Assembly (NCBI RefSeq): GCF_014646935.1
Contig: NZ_BMOF01000004.1
Span: 1-64,000, forward strand
Direction of reading: 5' to 3'
Source: Calditerricola satsumensis
GTDB taxonomy: Bacteria; Bacillota; Bacilli; Calditerricolales; Calditerricolaceae
DNA length: 64,000 bases
The notes under the pieces are model-generated. The model saw only the letters and a list, made by a program, of their open reading frames with translations, did no database searches and was not told the origin of the DNA. This document shows positions 8,619-17,604 of this stretch, piece by piece. Both the position numbers and the translations under genes were made by a program. Position 1 is the stretch's first letter. Each line of letters begins with the position of its first letter.

Positions 8619-11600
8619 ATGAAGAAGAGCACGCTGATGCAGAAATTCGAGCGCAAGACGGTTCGCCTGGAAGGGTTGAGCGAGAAAATCTTCCTCGACC
8701 GCTATGCGCGCAAGGATTTGAAGCCGGAAAGGCTGGAGCCGGGCGATACGGTGCTCGTGCTGACGAAGGACGACCCGCGTTTTCCGCAAAAAGAAGTGGG
8801 CGAAGTGGTGGCCGTGGAAGGCGGCAAGGTGCACGTGCGCCTGCGCAGCGGCCAGGACATCGTCGTCGACAAGGAGAAGCTCGTCAAGCCGCTGGAGACG
8901 ACGCCCGACCAAATGTGGGACCGCATCGCCAAGGCCATCGCCGCTGCCGAGGCGCCGGAAAAGCGGGCCGAGTGGGAGGAGAAGTTCCGCTATCTCCTCG
9001 ACGACTGGAAGATGGTGCCCGGCGGACGCATTTTGGCCGGGGCCGGGGTGACGGAAGAGCTCACGCTGTTCAACTGCTACGTGCTGCCCTCCCCGAAGGA
9101 CTCCCGCGGCGGGATCATGGAGACGCTGACGCAGATGACGGAGATCATGTCCCGCGGCGGCGGCGTGGGCATCAACCTCTCCTCACTGCGCCCGCGTCGG
9201 GCCCTCGTGCGCGGCGTCAACGGCTCCTCGAGCGGGGCGGTGTCGTGGGGCGGCCTGTTCAGCTACACGACCGGCCTCATCGAACAGGGAGGATCGCGCC
9301 GCGGTGCGCTCATGCTTATGCTCAACGACTGGCATCCCGACCTCCTCGAGTTCATCACCGTCAAGACGCAGATGGGCCTCCTTACGAACGCCAACCTGTC
9401 CGTCTGCATCAGCGATGCCTTCATGAAGGCGGTGAAGGAGGACAAGGAGTGGCACCTTGTCTTCCCGGACACGACCGATCCCGATTACGACGAGCTGTGG
9501 GACGGCAACCTGGAGAAGTGGAAGGCCCTCGGCAAGCCGATCCAGGTGTACAAGACGGTGCGCGCCCGCGACGTCTGGCACACGATCATCGAGTCGGCCT
9601 GGCGTAGCGCCGAGCCGGGCGTGGTCTTCATCGACTACTACAACAAGATGTCGAATAGTTGGTATTACAATCCGATCATTTGCACGAATCCATGCTTCCA
9701 CCCCGACACCCGTATCGCCACAGAGTTCGGCCTGATCCGGATTGAGGACTTGTTCAAAAAGGTGGGCAACCAGTCGTTCCTGGTGGCGACGGACGACCGG
9801 CTGGTCAACCAGGTGCAGGTGGTCAACGGCAGACCATACGAAGTTCCGGGCGTGACCCTGCGACAAGCCGTGGTCTTTCCGACCGGTGTAAGGGAGACAT
9901 TGGTGGTCACGCTGAAAAACGGCATGGAGCTGAAAGTGACTCCCGAACATCGCATCTACACCGACAAGGGGTGGAAAGAGGCGCGGTATCTCACCCCGGA
10001 CGACTGGGTTTACATCCAATCGGGAGAAGGTCGATTTGCCGAAACGGACGACTTGGGCTGCGAGTGGGGTTGGTTCCTCGGGTGGCTCACCGGTGACGGC
10101 TGGATTTCCAAGCGCGGGGATATCGGGATGGTGTTTGGCAAGGAAGACGCCGAAGTCATCCCGAAGATGGTGGAGATCGGCAAAGCCCTCTCCGGTGCGG
10201 AAGCGAAAGTGTATCGGCGCAAAAACGGCACGTACCAGGTCTACTGGTGGCGAAAAGAATTTTTGGAGCGCCTGCTTGAACTCGGCGTAAAGCCGGTGCG
10301 CGCTGACCAAAAAGAGGTCCCGGACGCCATTTTCACAGCATCCCGCGAGACGGTGGTCGCGTTCTTGCAGGGGCTATTCAGCGCGGACGGCACCGTATAC
10401 GAAAACGACATCATGCACCGCACGGTACGTCTGACCTCCGCATCGAAGAAACTCTTGCAGGGTGTGCAGCTTCTGCTGCTCAACTTCGGCATCCACGGCG
10501 TCATCTATCCGCGCCGAAAAGCCAACCAGCAGCCGTTTACCTACCGCACGGTGGACGGCGAGGAACGCGTGTACGCGTCCGGCGAATTCTACGAGTTGAT
10601 CCTCTCCGGCGACAACCTGAATCGCTTTAAGGAAACCATCGGCTTTGAACTGGTCACCCGCAAACAGCAGGCGCTCGAACGGATTGCCCGCCCGTCGCGC
10701 AAAAAGGAGAAGTTCATGTCGCGGGTGGAGAGCGTCACCCGCGGCGAGACGGTCACGGTTTATGACGTGATGGAGCCGGTCACCCATTCGCTCATCGCGA
10801 ACGGATTCGTCGTGCACAACTGCGGCGAACAGGGCCTGCCGGCGTGGGGCGTGTGCAACCTCGGCCATATCAACCTGGCCAAGTTTGTGAAGGACGGCGA
10901 GGTGGATTGGGAGACCCTCGGCGAATGCGTCCGCTATGCTGTGCGCTTCCTCGACAACGTCATCGACATCACGCCGTATCATTTCAAAGAAAACGAGGAA
11001 AACCAAAAGGGCGAGCGGCGCATCGGCCTCGGCACGATGGGCCTGGCGGAGATGCTCATCCGCCTGAAGATCCGCTACGGCAGCGAGGAATGCCTGAAGT
11101 TCCTGGACAAGCTGTACCACTTCATCGCCCGGGAGGCGTACCTGGCCTCGACGGAGATTGCCGCCGAAAAGGGGCCGTTCCCCAAGTTCGACGCCGAGAA
11201 GTTCCTGCAGAGCCGCTTTGTCCAGCAGTTTGAGGACGACGTGAAGGAGGCCATCCGCACGCGCGGCATCCGCAACGTGACGCTGCTGACCCAGGCCCCG
11301 ACCGGCTCGACGGGCACGATGGTCGGCACGTCGACGGGCATCGAGCCCTTCTACGCCTTCGAATACTATCGCCAGAGCCGCCTTGGCTTCGACAAGCAGT
11401 ACGTGCCCATCGCCAAGGAGTGGATGGACCAGCATCCGGGCGAGCCGCTGCCGGACTACTTCGTCACGGCGATGGACTTGACGGCGGAAGACCATATCCG
11501 CGTTCAGGCGGCCATCCAGAAGTGGGTGGACAGCTCCATTTCCAAGACGGCTAACGCCCCGGCCGACTTCACGATCGAGGAGACAAAGAAGCTGTACGAG

Positions 11601-12293
11601 CTGGCCTACGATCTCGGCTGCAAGGGCGTCACCATCTACCGCGACGGCAGCCGCGACGCCCAGGTGCTGCACACCACGAAGAAGAAGGACGACGAGGCGA
11701 AGGGGAAGGAAGCGGCTGCGGGCGCTCAGGCCGGCGCCTCCGGTGGCGTCAAGGCGTATCGCCGCCGGCCCAAGGTGCTGCGCGGGGCGACGTACAAGAT
11801 GAACACGCCCCTCGGCAAGGCGTACATCACGATCAACGATCTTGACGGTAAGCCCTTTGAGGTGATCGTCAACGTCGGCAAGGCGGGCAGCGACGTCTTT
11901 GCCATGTCCGAAGCCCTCGGCCGTGTGGCGACGCTCTTCTTGCGCTTCGGCGAGCTGCCCGACGGGAACAAGGCGCGCCTCTTGATCAAGCACCTGAAGG
12001 GCATCGGCGGATCCGGCGCTGTGGGCTTCGGGAAAAGCCGCGTCGAGTCGATCCCCGACGCCGTGGCCAAGGCCCTCGAGCTGCACTTGAGCGGCGCGGC
12101 GGAGGAGGCGGCCGAGGAAAGCAGCAGCGCAGGAGAAGAGGCGGCCGGCTATGCCGGATACGCGCCGGCGCGCGACGAGGACGGCGACATCGCCGTGGAG
12201 GCCGACCTGTGCCCTGAATGCGGCGCGGCGGCGCTCATCGCCGAAGAAGGGTGCAAGCGCTGCGTGGCGTGCGGCTACGCCAAGTGCAACTGA
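8619..12293 (+). CDS. nrdJ: Adenosylcobalamin-dependent (class II) ribonucleotide reductase NrdJ, intein-containing
   Basis: The product is a 1224-residue precursor; removing the 376-residue intein leaves about 848 residues, normal for class II NrdJ. The spliced protein reduces ribonucleotides to deoxyribonucleotides using B12 instead of a tyrosyl radical. Visible are LFNCYVLPSPKDS (redox cysteine), SRGGGVGINLSSLRP, the catalytic NPCGEQ loop (split by the intein), LLTQAPTGSTGTM, a TSCPD-type domain (PLGKAYITINDLDGKPFEV), and a C-terminal cysteine-rich tail (CPECG, CKRCVACGYAKC). ATG 8619 follows GGAGGGTG by 8 bases. The frame is open upstream to 8460, but that part is a leader. The cofactor can be made by the cbi operon at 49-60 kb. 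Confidence 0.93.
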   Translation: MKKSTLMQKFERKTVRLEGLSEKIFLDRYARKDLKPERLEPGDTVLVLTKDDPRFPQKEVGEVVAVEGGKVHVRLRSGQDIVVDKEKLVKPLETTPDQMWDRIAKAIAAAEAPEKRAEWEEKFRYLLDDWKMVPGGRILAGAGVTEELTLFNCYVLPSPKDSRGGIMETLTQMTEIMSRGGGVGINLSSLRPRRALVRGVNGSSSGAVSWGGLFSYTTGLIEQGGSRRGALMLMLNDWHPDLLEFITVKTQMGLLTNANLSVCISDAFMKAVKEDKEWHLVFPDTTDPDYDELWDGNLEKWKALGKPIQVYKTVRARDVWHTIIESAWRSAEPGVVFIDYYNKMSNSWYYNPIICTNPCFHPDTRIATEFGLIRIEDLFKKVGNQSFLVATDDRLVNQVQVVNGRPYEVPGVTLRQAVVFPTGVRETLVVTLKNGMELKVTPEHRIYTDKGWKEARYLTPDDWVYIQSGEGRFAETDDLGCEWGWFLGWLTGDGWISKRGDIGMVFGKEDAEVIPKMVEIGKALSGAEAKVYRRKNGTYQVYWWRKEFLERLLELGVKPVRADQKEVPDAIFTASRETVVAFLQGLFSADGTVYENDIMHRTVRLTSASKKLLQGVQLLLLNFGIHGVIYPRRKANQQPFTYRTVDGEERVYASGEFYELILSGDNLNRFKETIGFELVTRKQQALERIARPSRKKEKFMSRVESVTRGETVTVYDVMEPVTHSLIANGFVVHNCGEQGLPAWGVCNLGHINLAKFVKDGEVDWETLGECVRYAVRFLDNVIDITPYHFKENEENQKGERRIGLGTMGLAEMLIRLKIRYGSEECLKFLDKLYHFIAREAYLASTEIAAEKGPFPKFDAEKFLQSRFVQQFEDDVKEAIRTRGIRNVTLLTQAPTGSTGTMVGTSTGIEPFYAFEYYRQSRLGFDKQYVPIAKEWMDQHPGEPLPDYFVTAMDLTAEDHIRVQAAIQKWVDSSISKTANAPADFTIEETKKLYELAYDLGCKGVTIYRDGSRDAQVLHTTKKKDDEAKGKEAAAGAQAGASGGVKAYRRRPKVLRGATYKMNTPLGKAYITINDLDGKPFEVIVNVGKAGSDVFAMSEALGRVATLFLRFGELPDGNKARLLIKHLKGIGGSGAVGFGKSRVESIPDAVAKALELHLSGAAEEAAEESSSAGEEAAGYAGYAPARDEDGDIAVEADLCPECGAAALIAEEGCKRCVACGYAKCN
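9693..10820 (+). other. Intein with LAGLIDADG homing endonuclease in NrdJ
   Basis: A 376-residue in-frame insertion. It begins CFHPDTRIATEFGLIRIEDL (block A), has the block B TPEH in ELKVTPEHRIY, two LAGLIDADG motifs (FLGWLTGDG and FLQGLFSADG), and ends MEPVTHSLIANGFVVHN. The +1 residue is the Cys of CGEQG. Excision joins ICTNP to CGEQGLPAWGVCNLG, the normal NrdJ sequence. Nucleophiles Cys1, the terminal His-Asn and +1 Cys are all present, so splicing is expected. The endonuclease motifs look intact. Confidence 0.95.
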
Positions 12294-12305
12294 ATCCGGC
12301 GAACT

Positions 12306-12340
12306 CGGCATCTGACGGCGCTGCCGTCAGGTGCCGTTTT
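12306..12340 (+). terminator. Intrinsic terminator after nrdJ
   Basis: The arms CGGCATCTGACGGC and GCCGTCAGGTGCCG pair almost fully and are followed by TTTT. It starts 12 bases after the nrdJ stop codon. Confidence 0.85.
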
Positions 12341-12432
12341 GTGTGGAATGAAAGCGAGGCAAAATGGCCATACTGCTAAAAACAGGTTATGAGATGTTTC
12401 TGGAAATTCATTCATGGAGGTTGAGATGGAAC

Positions 12433-13218
12433 ATGAACTTGCTCCAGAAAACACGCAAAATTAACCGCTTGCTCCAAAAAACCGGTGGGCATCCCGTCAA
12501 CTTCATGGAAATGGCCGACGTGCTGCGCGACGTCATCAACGCCAACGTCTTCGTGCTGAGCCGGACGGGGAAAGTGCTCGGGTATGCCATTGCCCAAGAA
12601 ATCGACAACGAGCGCCTGCGCCGGATGTTGGAGGAACGGCAGTTTCCGGAAGAGTATGTCCGCGAGGCGATGAAGGTGGAGGAGACGACGCCCAACATCC
12701 CCATCGAGCACGAGCTCACCGTGTTCCCCGTGGAGCTGCGCGAGGTGATTTCGGAAGGTTGGACGACAATCGTGCCCATCGTCGGCGGCGGCGACCACCT
12801 GGGCGTGCTCGTGCTGGGGCGGAACAACCAGAAATTCACGGAAGACGATCTCATCCTTGCCGAGTACGGGGCGACGGTGGTCGGCACGGAGATCCTGCGC
12901 GAGCGAGCGGAAAAAATTGAGGAGGAGGCGCGCAGCCGGGCCATGGTGCAGCTGGCCCTGGAGACCCTTTCCTACAGCGAACTGGCTGCCGTGGAACACA
13001 TTTTCGAGGAACTGGAGGGCAAGGAAGGGTTCCTCGTGGCGAGCAAGATCGCCGATCGCGCTGGCATCACGCGTTCGGTGATCGTCAACGCCCTGCGCAA
13101 GCTGGAAAGCGCGGGGGTCATCGAATCGCGTTCCCTGGGGATGAAGGGCACGTACATCCGCATCTTGAACGAGAAACTGTTGCCCGAACTGAAGAAGCTG
13201 AAGATGTCCGTTTCGTGA
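12433..13218 (+). CDS. codY: GTP- and branched-chain amino acid-sensing global repressor CodY
   Basis: A 261-residue protein (259 in B. subtilis) that closely follows CodY throughout. There is an N-terminal GAF-type effector domain from [13 protein letters not shown] to about residue 155, a linker helix, and a C-terminal winged helix-turn-helix with [20 protein letters not shown] near 205-225. CodY represses stationary-phase and nitrogen/carbon-adaptation genes when isoleucine, leucine, valine and GTP are plentiful. ATG 12433 is chosen from homology; GGAGG lies 12 bases upstream, a little far. The frame extends upstream to 12364 without a better site. The gene stands alone between two terminators and is not in the clpYQ-codY arrangement common in Bacillus. 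Confidence 0.95.
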   Translation: MNLLQKTRKINRLLQKTGGHPVNFMEMADVLRDVINANVFVLSRTGKVLGYAIAQEIDNERLRRMLEERQFPEEYVREAMKVEETTPNIPIEHELTVFPVELREVISEGWTTIVPIVGGGDHLGVLVLGRNNQKFTEDDLILAEYGATVVGTEILRERAEKIEEEARSRAMVQLALETLSYSELAAVEHIFEELEGKEGFLVASKIADRAGITRSVIVNALRKLESAGVIESRSLGMKGTYIRILNEKLLPELKKLKMSVS

Positions 13219-13234
13219 CGGGCGTTTCCACCCC

Positions 13235-13271
13235 CACCTCTGTTCCCCTATACGGAACAGAGGTGTTTTTT
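13235..13271 (+). terminator. Intrinsic terminator after codY
   Basis: A perfect 12-bp stem (CACCTCTGTTCC and GGAACAGAGGTG), a 7-base loop and six T. It lies 16 bases after the codY stop. Confidence 0.95.
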
Positions 13272-13336
13272 GTGGGCTTCCTTTCGGTATGATGAAAAGA
13301 GGAAAGGGGAATGCGGCAAACGGGGGATGAAGGGAC

Positions 13337-13897
13337 ATGGAACAGGTGCGGATTGGCAAGACGGTGCTCCGCCTCGTTCAGGGCGACATCACCCGGCAGG
13401 CGGTCGACGCCATCGTCAACGCCGCCAATCGCCATCTTGCCGGCGGGGGCGGGGTCGATGGGGCCATTCACCGTGCCGGCGGGCCGGTGATCGCCGAGGA
13501 ATGCCGCGCCATCCGCGAGCGGCAGGGCGGCTGCCCGCCGGGCGAGGCGGTGGTGACGAGCGGTGGCAACCTACCGGCGCGGCACGTGATCCATGCCGTG
13601 GGGCCCATCTGGCAGGGAGGCGCGGCCGGGGAGGACGAGACGCTTCGCCGCGCGTACCAAAACAGCCTGCGCCAGGCCCTCGCCTGCGGCGCGCGCACGG
13701 TGGCCTTCCCGTCGATCAGCACCGGCGCCTTTCGGTTTCCCATCGACCGGGCGGCGCCCATCGCCCTTTCGGCCATCGCCGATTTTGTGCGGGAACATCC
13801 CGACGCCTTTGACGAGGTGCGCATGGTGCTCTATTCGCCCGACGATTTTGCCGCGTATCGGCACGCGCTCGCGCGGCTGTTTTCGGCATCGGGATGA
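13337..13897 (+). CDS. Macro domain protein (O-acetyl-ADP-ribose deacetylase type)
   Basis: A single macro domain of 186 residues. Ligand-binding motifs are VQGDITRQAVDAIVNAANR (residues 14-32), GGGGVDGAIHRAGG (36-49) and the phosphate loop SISTGAFRFP near 130. Relatives of the YmdB type hydrolyse O-acetyl-ADP-ribose or remove mono-ADP-ribose from proteins in the cytoplasm. ATG 13337 follows GGGGGATGAAGGGAC. It lies alone between codY and mntR with no evident functional partner. The fold assignment is firm; the true substrate is not readable. Confidence 0.88.
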   Translation: MEQVRIGKTVLRLVQGDITRQAVDAIVNAANRHLAGGGGVDGAIHRAGGPVIAEECRAIRERQGGCPPGEAVVTSGGNLPARHVIHAVGPIWQGGAAGEDETLRRAYQNSLRQALACGARTVAFPSISTGAFRFPIDRAAPIALSAIADFVREHPDAFDEVRMVLYSPDDFAAYRHALARLFSASG

Positions 13898-14002
13898 CGT
13901 GCGCACGAGGGCTGCGGCGGTGCATAAACTGGAATCAAAAGCGAAAGGGCCCGACGGGAGCGTCACCGCCGCAAAGGGTTTAGGCACAATTTGGTTAACG
14001 GG

Positions 14003-14031
14003 TTGATTTTTTCAGTAAAAAACGGTATGAT
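14003..14031 (+). promoter_or_regulatory. SigmaA promoter of mntR
   Basis: TTGATT (14003-14008) and TATGAT (14026-14031) are 17 bases apart, ending 38 bases before the mntR start codon, in a locally AT-rich stretch. Confidence 0.7.
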
Positions 14032-14069
14032 CGACTTACGTGTTCACAAGACCGGCGAGGAAGTGAGGG

Positions 14070-14537
14070 ATGACCGTGCCGACGCCCAGCATGGAAGATT
14101 ACCTGGAACGCATCTACCGCTTGATCGAGGAAAAGGGGTACGCCCGCGTTTCCGACATCGCCGAGGCGTTGGAAGTGCATCCCTCGTCGGTCACGAAGAT
14201 GGTGCAGAAGCTGGATCAGCGCAAGTACCTTGTCTACGAGAAATACCGCGGCCTCGTGCTGACGCCGAAGGGGCGGAAGATCGGCAAGCGGTTGGTGGAC
14301 CGGCACGCGCTCTTGGAGGAATTTTTGCGCATCATCGGCGTCAACGAGGACCAGATCTACGCAGACGTCGAAGGGATTGAACATCACCTCAGTTGGGATT
14401 CGATCACCTGCATCGGGTACCTCGTGCAGTACTTCAAAGCCGATCCCGAGCGGATCAAGGAATTGCGCCGGCTCAAGGAAGCGGACGAGCGAGAGATGGA
14501 GTCGGACGAACCCAACCCGTCGAGCCTTGAAGGCTGA
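14070..14537 (+). CDS. mntR: Manganese-responsive transcriptional regulator MntR
   Basis: A DtxR-family repressor of 155 residues, nearly colinear with B. subtilis MntR but with two extra residues at the N-terminus. The winged HTH contains [20 protein letters not shown]. The binuclear Mn2+ site is complete: Asp10, Glu13, His79 and the EGIEHHLSW segment with Glu101, Glu104 and His105 (B. subtilis D8, E11, H77, E99, E102, H103). MntR with Mn2+ represses manganese importers and activates exporters. GGCGAGG at 14055-14060 precedes ATG 14070. Its neighbour is yqhO, as in B. subtilis. Manganese control appears again at the riboswitch near 31.4 kb. Confidence 0.96.
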   Translation: MTVPTPSMEDYLERIYRLIEEKGYARVSDIAEALEVHPSSVTKMVQKLDQRKYLVYEKYRGLVLTPKGRKIGKRLVDRHALLEEFLRIIGVNEDQIYADVEGIEHHLSWDSITCIGYLVQYFKADPERIKELRRLKEADEREMESDEPNPSSLEG

Positions 14538-14547
14538 CGGGTTTTTT
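14514..14547 (+). terminator. Intrinsic terminator overlapping the mntR stop codon
   Basis: AACCCGTCGAGCCTT pairs with AAGGCTGACGGGTT, followed by a T run. The hairpin includes the last codons and TGA of mntR, and yqhO begins only 20 bases later. Some transcript must read through, or yqhO has its own promoter. Confidence 0.75.
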
Positions 14548-14566
14548 GCCATTGGGGGGAGAGGGC

Positions 14567-15487
14567 ATGCGCGCGGACGCGGTGTTCGAGGGTGGCGGGG
14601 TAAAGGCCATCGGCTTTGTGGGGGCCGTGGCGGAGCTGGAACGAAACGGCTACACGTGGGAACGGGTGGCCGGCACGTCGGGCGGGGGGGTGGTGGCCGC
14701 CTTGCTGGCCGCCGGATACCGGGCGCACGAGATGCGGAATCTTCTGAATGCCTTTTCCTTTCGCAACCTCATGGCGCCGACGGTGTGGCACCGGTTTGGG
14801 CGCGTTGGCGTTGCCTTTCGTTTCTGGTGGCGGCTGGGTCAGTACTCCGGGCAATACCTCGAGGAATGGACGGGGCAGGTGCTCAAGCAAAAGGGCATTT
14901 GCACGTTCGGCGATTTGCCGGCGGGCAAGTTGCGTTTGGTGGCCTCGGATGTGACGAACGGGCGGATGGTGGTCTTGCCGGATGACCTTCCCCAGTATGG
15001 CATCGATCCGCAGCGCTTCCCCATTGCCCGCGCCGTGCGGATGAGCGGCAGCCTGCCCTTTTACTTCGATCCCGTTGTCCTCACCGTTGGCCGGCGGCGC
15101 GTTCTCTTCGTCGACGGCGGGCTGCTCAGCAATTTCCCGGTCTGGTTGTTCGACGTCGAAGGGGTGCCGCGGTGGCCAACCTTTGGCTTCCGCATCGTGT
15201 CGAAGAACGAAGGGCAGGCGCGCACCGTCACCGGGCCCCTCTCCTACGTGAAGGCGCTGATCCAGACGATGCTCGAAGCCCACGACAAGCGCCACGTCGA
15301 AGAAGCCGATGCGGTTCGCACCATCTTCATTCCCGATTGCGGCATTCGCACCACACAGTTTGACTTGACCGACGCGGACAAAGAGAAGCTGTACCAAGCG
15401 GGCGTTGAGGCGGCCCGCCGGTTTCTGGCCCGCTGGAACTTTGAGCGCTACGTGCGGGTGTACCGCGCCGACTCCATGTTGGTTTAG
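14567..15487 (+). CDS. yqhO: Patatin-like phospholipase YqhO
   Basis: A 306-residue patatin-family acyl hydrolase. The oxyanion-hole glycines are FEGGGVKAIGF (residues 8-18), the nucleophile serine is in the GTSGGGVVAAL elbow near residue 43, and the dyad aspartate lies in FVDGGLLSNFPVW near 185. A middle hydrophobic, aromatic stretch (HRFGRVGVAFRFWWRLG) may touch membrane. ATG 14567 follows GGGGGGAGAGGG; the in-frame TTG at 14546 is part of the mntR terminator. Position between mntR and yqhP/yqhQ is as in B. subtilis, where the physiological role is not established. Confidence 0.88.
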   Translation: MRADAVFEGGGVKAIGFVGAVAELERNGYTWERVAGTSGGGVVAALLAAGYRAHEMRNLLNAFSFRNLMAPTVWHRFGRVGVAFRFWWRLGQYSGQYLEEWTGQVLKQKGICTFGDLPAGKLRLVASDVTNGRMVVLPDDLPQYGIDPQRFPIARAVRMSGSLPFYFDPVVLTVGRRRVLFVDGGLLSNFPVWLFDVEGVPRWPTFGFRIVSKNEGQARTVTGPLSYVKALIQTMLEAHDKRHVEEADAVRTIFIPDCGIRTTQFDLTDADKEKLYQAGVEAARRFLARWNFERYVRVYRADSMLV

Positions 15488-15500
15488 GGTGGGGTCAAGG

Positions 15501-15543
15501 AAAACGCCCTTGCCATCCCGTTGGGGGACGGCAAGGGCGTTTG
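15501..15543. terminator. Bidirectional terminator between yqhO and yqhP
   Basis: AAACGCCCTTGCC and GGCAAGGGCGTTT form a 13-bp stem with A and T at the ends, so it can stop the converging yqhO (+) and yqhP (-) transcripts. Confidence 0.8.
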
Positions 15544-15559
15544 ACGTGCCAACGAGGGC

Positions 15560-15865
15560 TTACTGCATCCTCCTCTCGCGCTTGTCTTTGTCCTTGTACC
15601 CCTCAATGACGCGGAAGGGGATGTCCGAACGGGCGCGCCGCTTCCAGCGCAGCGGGCGTTCCTGTCCTTTACCCTTGCGCTGCGGGCGGGAGCGTCGACC
15701 GGCTTGCTGCGTGCGCGTTTGCGCGCGGACCAAAAGCCAACCCAAGACGGTCAGGGCAACAAGCGCGCCGAAGACGGTCAGCGGGCGGGACAGGAACGTC
15801 ACCGCAAAGCCGATGGCGGCAAGGACGCCGACGAACAGGAGGAGCGCCTGGGGTTTCGCGGCCAC
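15560..15865 (-). CDS. yqhP: Small membrane protein, YqhP family
   Basis: A 101-residue protein with two predicted membrane helices (ALLLFVGVLAAIGFAVTFL and LTVFGALVALTVLGWLLV), then a strongly basic cytoplasmic tail that ends near PFRVIEGYKDKDKRERR. It is recognised mainly by its place directly after yqhQ (6-base gap) and by the short FRVIEG segment; it is shorter than B. subtilis YqhP. Function is unknown in the family. It probably forms a two-gene unit with yqhQ. Confidence 0.7.
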   Translation of the reverse strand: MAAKPQALLLFVGVLAAIGFAVTFLSRPLTVFGALVALTVLGWLLVRAQTRTQQAGRRSRPQRKGKGQERPLRWKRRARSDIPFRVIEGYKDKDKRERRMQ

Positions 15866-15871
15866 CTCAGT

Positions 15872-16852
15872 TCACCTCGCTTGGCAAATTCCGACTTGGT
15901 GACCTTTTGCCTGTTCCAGCTCGCGCAAGCGCAGAAATGCGGCGATGGCCACTTCCACTTGGTCGTCGTCGGGTTCGCGCGTGGTCAGCTTTTGCAACCA
16001 CAGGCCGGGATAGCCGAGGTACCGCAGAACCGGAACGTTTCGCCAGCGGTTGGTCAGCTGCAGCACTTCAAAGGAGACGCCGATCACAACCGGCAGAAGG
16101 ACGAGGCGAAGCGCCACCCGTTCCCACAGGGTTTCCCATGGAAAGAAGGAATAGACAACCACGCCAACCAGAATGGTGAAGAGGAGAAAACTGCTCCCGC
16201 AGCGGTAGTGAAGGGTCGAAAATTGTTGAACATTTCGGACGTTTATCGGCGCTCCGGCTTCATAGGCGTTGATCACTTTGTGCTCGGCACCATGGTATTG
16301 AAAGAGGCGTTTCACCATCGGAGTTTGGCCAATTGCCGCCAAGTACCCGAGCAAGAGCCCCAGCTTGAGGGCACCTTCCAGCAGGTTGTTGACGAACCGG
16401 TTTTCCACCCAGGGGTCGAAGAGGAGACCGGCGAGAAAGGCGGGAATGGCGGTAAAGAGCACTTTCCCGGCAAAGAAGGCGAGCACGCCGGCAGCGGCCA
16501 CCCCGAGGACCATCGTCAATCGGGACGGTTCGCTGCGGAATGCATCGTCGCCTTCCTCGTCGGCGCTGTACCGTTCGGCCGCGAATTGCAGGTGCTTGAC
16601 ACCGTTTGCCGCCGCATCGACGAGGGCGACGATCCCGCGGAGGAAGGGAATGCGGCGCAGACGTTGCCCCGTCGGATGGGGCGTTTGGACGAGCTCAAAG
16701 GTTTCGATGCGGCGATCTTTGCGGCGAATGGCGGTGACGGCAACCTGAGGGCCGCGAAACATGACGCCTTCGATTACGGCTTGGCCACCGTATGTTGCAA
16801 TCGATTCCCGGCTCAACCGCGCCACCTTCCCACATTTGGATTTTGCTTTCAT
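15872..16852 (-). CDS. yqhQ: DUF1385 membrane protein YqhQ
   Basis: Up to 326 residues with the family opening YGGQAVIEGVMFRGP, a DUF1385 core with QYHGAEHKVINAYEAG and HYRCGSSFLLF, and several membrane helices. Function is unknown. The start is uncertain. ATG 16852 has no ribosome site and overlaps a -10-like TGATACAAT on the same strand. An internal TTG at 16816, preceded by GGGAAGGTGG, gives LSRESIATYGGQ and fits both the ribosome site and homologue length. The gene is divergent from yqhR, as in B. subtilis. Confidence 0.88.
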   Translation of the reverse strand: MKAKSKCGKVARLSRESIATYGGQAVIEGVMFRGPQVAVTAIRRKDRRIETFELVQTPHPTGQRLRRIPFLRGIVALVDAAANGVKHLQFAAERYSADEEGDDAFRSEPSRLTMVLGVAAAGVLAFFAGKVLFTAIPAFLAGLLFDPWVENRFVNNLLEGALKLGLLLGYLAAIGQTPMVKRLFQYHGAEHKVINAYEAGAPINVRNVQQFSTLHYRCGSSFLLFTILVGVVVYSFFPWETLWERVALRLVLLPVVIGVSFEVLQLTNRWRNVPVLRYLGYPGLWLQKLTTREPDDDQVEVAIAAFLRLRELEQAKGHQVGICQAR

Positions 16853-16980
16853 TGTATCACGAAGCGCGGCCCCATGCCACTATGGGGATTCCTGCGGGGT
16901 AAGCGTTCTGCCCGCCGGCCATACTACCCGTATGGAACACCTGCGGAGGGAAACCCCTTCAGCCAAGGAGAGGATGCCGC

Positions 16981-17484
16981 ATGGACAGCCGACGGGTGGA
17001 AGAAACGTCCGAGGAGATCCAGAGCAGGCGGGCGCGAACCGCGGGGCGTTGGGAAACGGCGGTGACGGTGGGCGTTGCCGGGGGCCTCATGTTCAGCACC
17101 CTTCACTACTTGGCATATTTGTTCCGGTTTACCTCTGTCTCTCCCGCGCTGTGGGTGGAGTGGGGAATGGGCAAGCCCTTTGGACGCACGGCGGCCGGCC
17201 TGCTCCTGAGCATGGCCATCTGGACCCTCTTATCCGTTGTCGTGGCTTTGCTGTACGACCGGGCGGTCGGCCGCCGCATCCATCCGGTTGGCGGCGGCGT
17301 CGGATTGGGGTTGCTCCTGTGGGCGCTCGTGTTTCTCGGTGGCCCGATGCTCGGCCTCGTTCCGGGTCTGGCGCAGCTGGACATCGACACGCTCAGCACG
17401 GAGCTGGCGCTGTTTCTCGTCTACGGGCTGTTTGTGGGGCATTCCCTGTCTGACCGCTTACGCGCCGAGCGAACCGTTTCGTGA
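16981..17484 (+). CDS. yqhR: Conserved membrane protein YqhR
   Basis: A 167-residue protein with four predicted membrane helices and family-like segments YLFRFTSVSPALWVEW and GLVPGLAQLDIDTLSTE. The N-terminal 25 residues are charged and probably cytoplasmic. AAGGAGAGG precedes ATG 16981 by 6 bases. It lies between yqhQ and aroQ exactly as in B. subtilis, where it has no assigned role. Length and gene order make the identity good; function stays unknown. Confidence 0.85.
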   Translation: MDSRRVEETSEEIQSRRARTAGRWETAVTVGVAGGLMFSTLHYLAYLFRFTSVSPALWVEWGMGKPFGRTAAGLLLSMAIWTLLSVVVALLYDRAVGRRIHPVGGGVGLGLLLWALVFLGGPMLGLVPGLAQLDIDTLSTELALFLVYGLFVGHSLSDRLRAERTVS

Positions 17485-17556
17485 CGCGGACGGGACCTCA
17501 GCGGCTTTCCGGAACAGGCGCGCGGCCTCCTGCTGTTCAGGGCGTTCGGCCTGTGA

Positions 17557-17562
17557 TACAAT
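17557..17562 (+). promoter_or_regulatory. -10 element of the aroQ-pepP-efp operon
   Basis: TGATACAATG contains an extended -10 (TG, A, TACAAT) 42 bases before aroQ. The -35 is weak (CTGTTC, 18 bases upstream). Confidence 0.5.
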
Positions 17563-17604
17563 GCTAGCGGATTCCGCGAAAATAATGGGATGGGGAGAGG
17601 CGGC

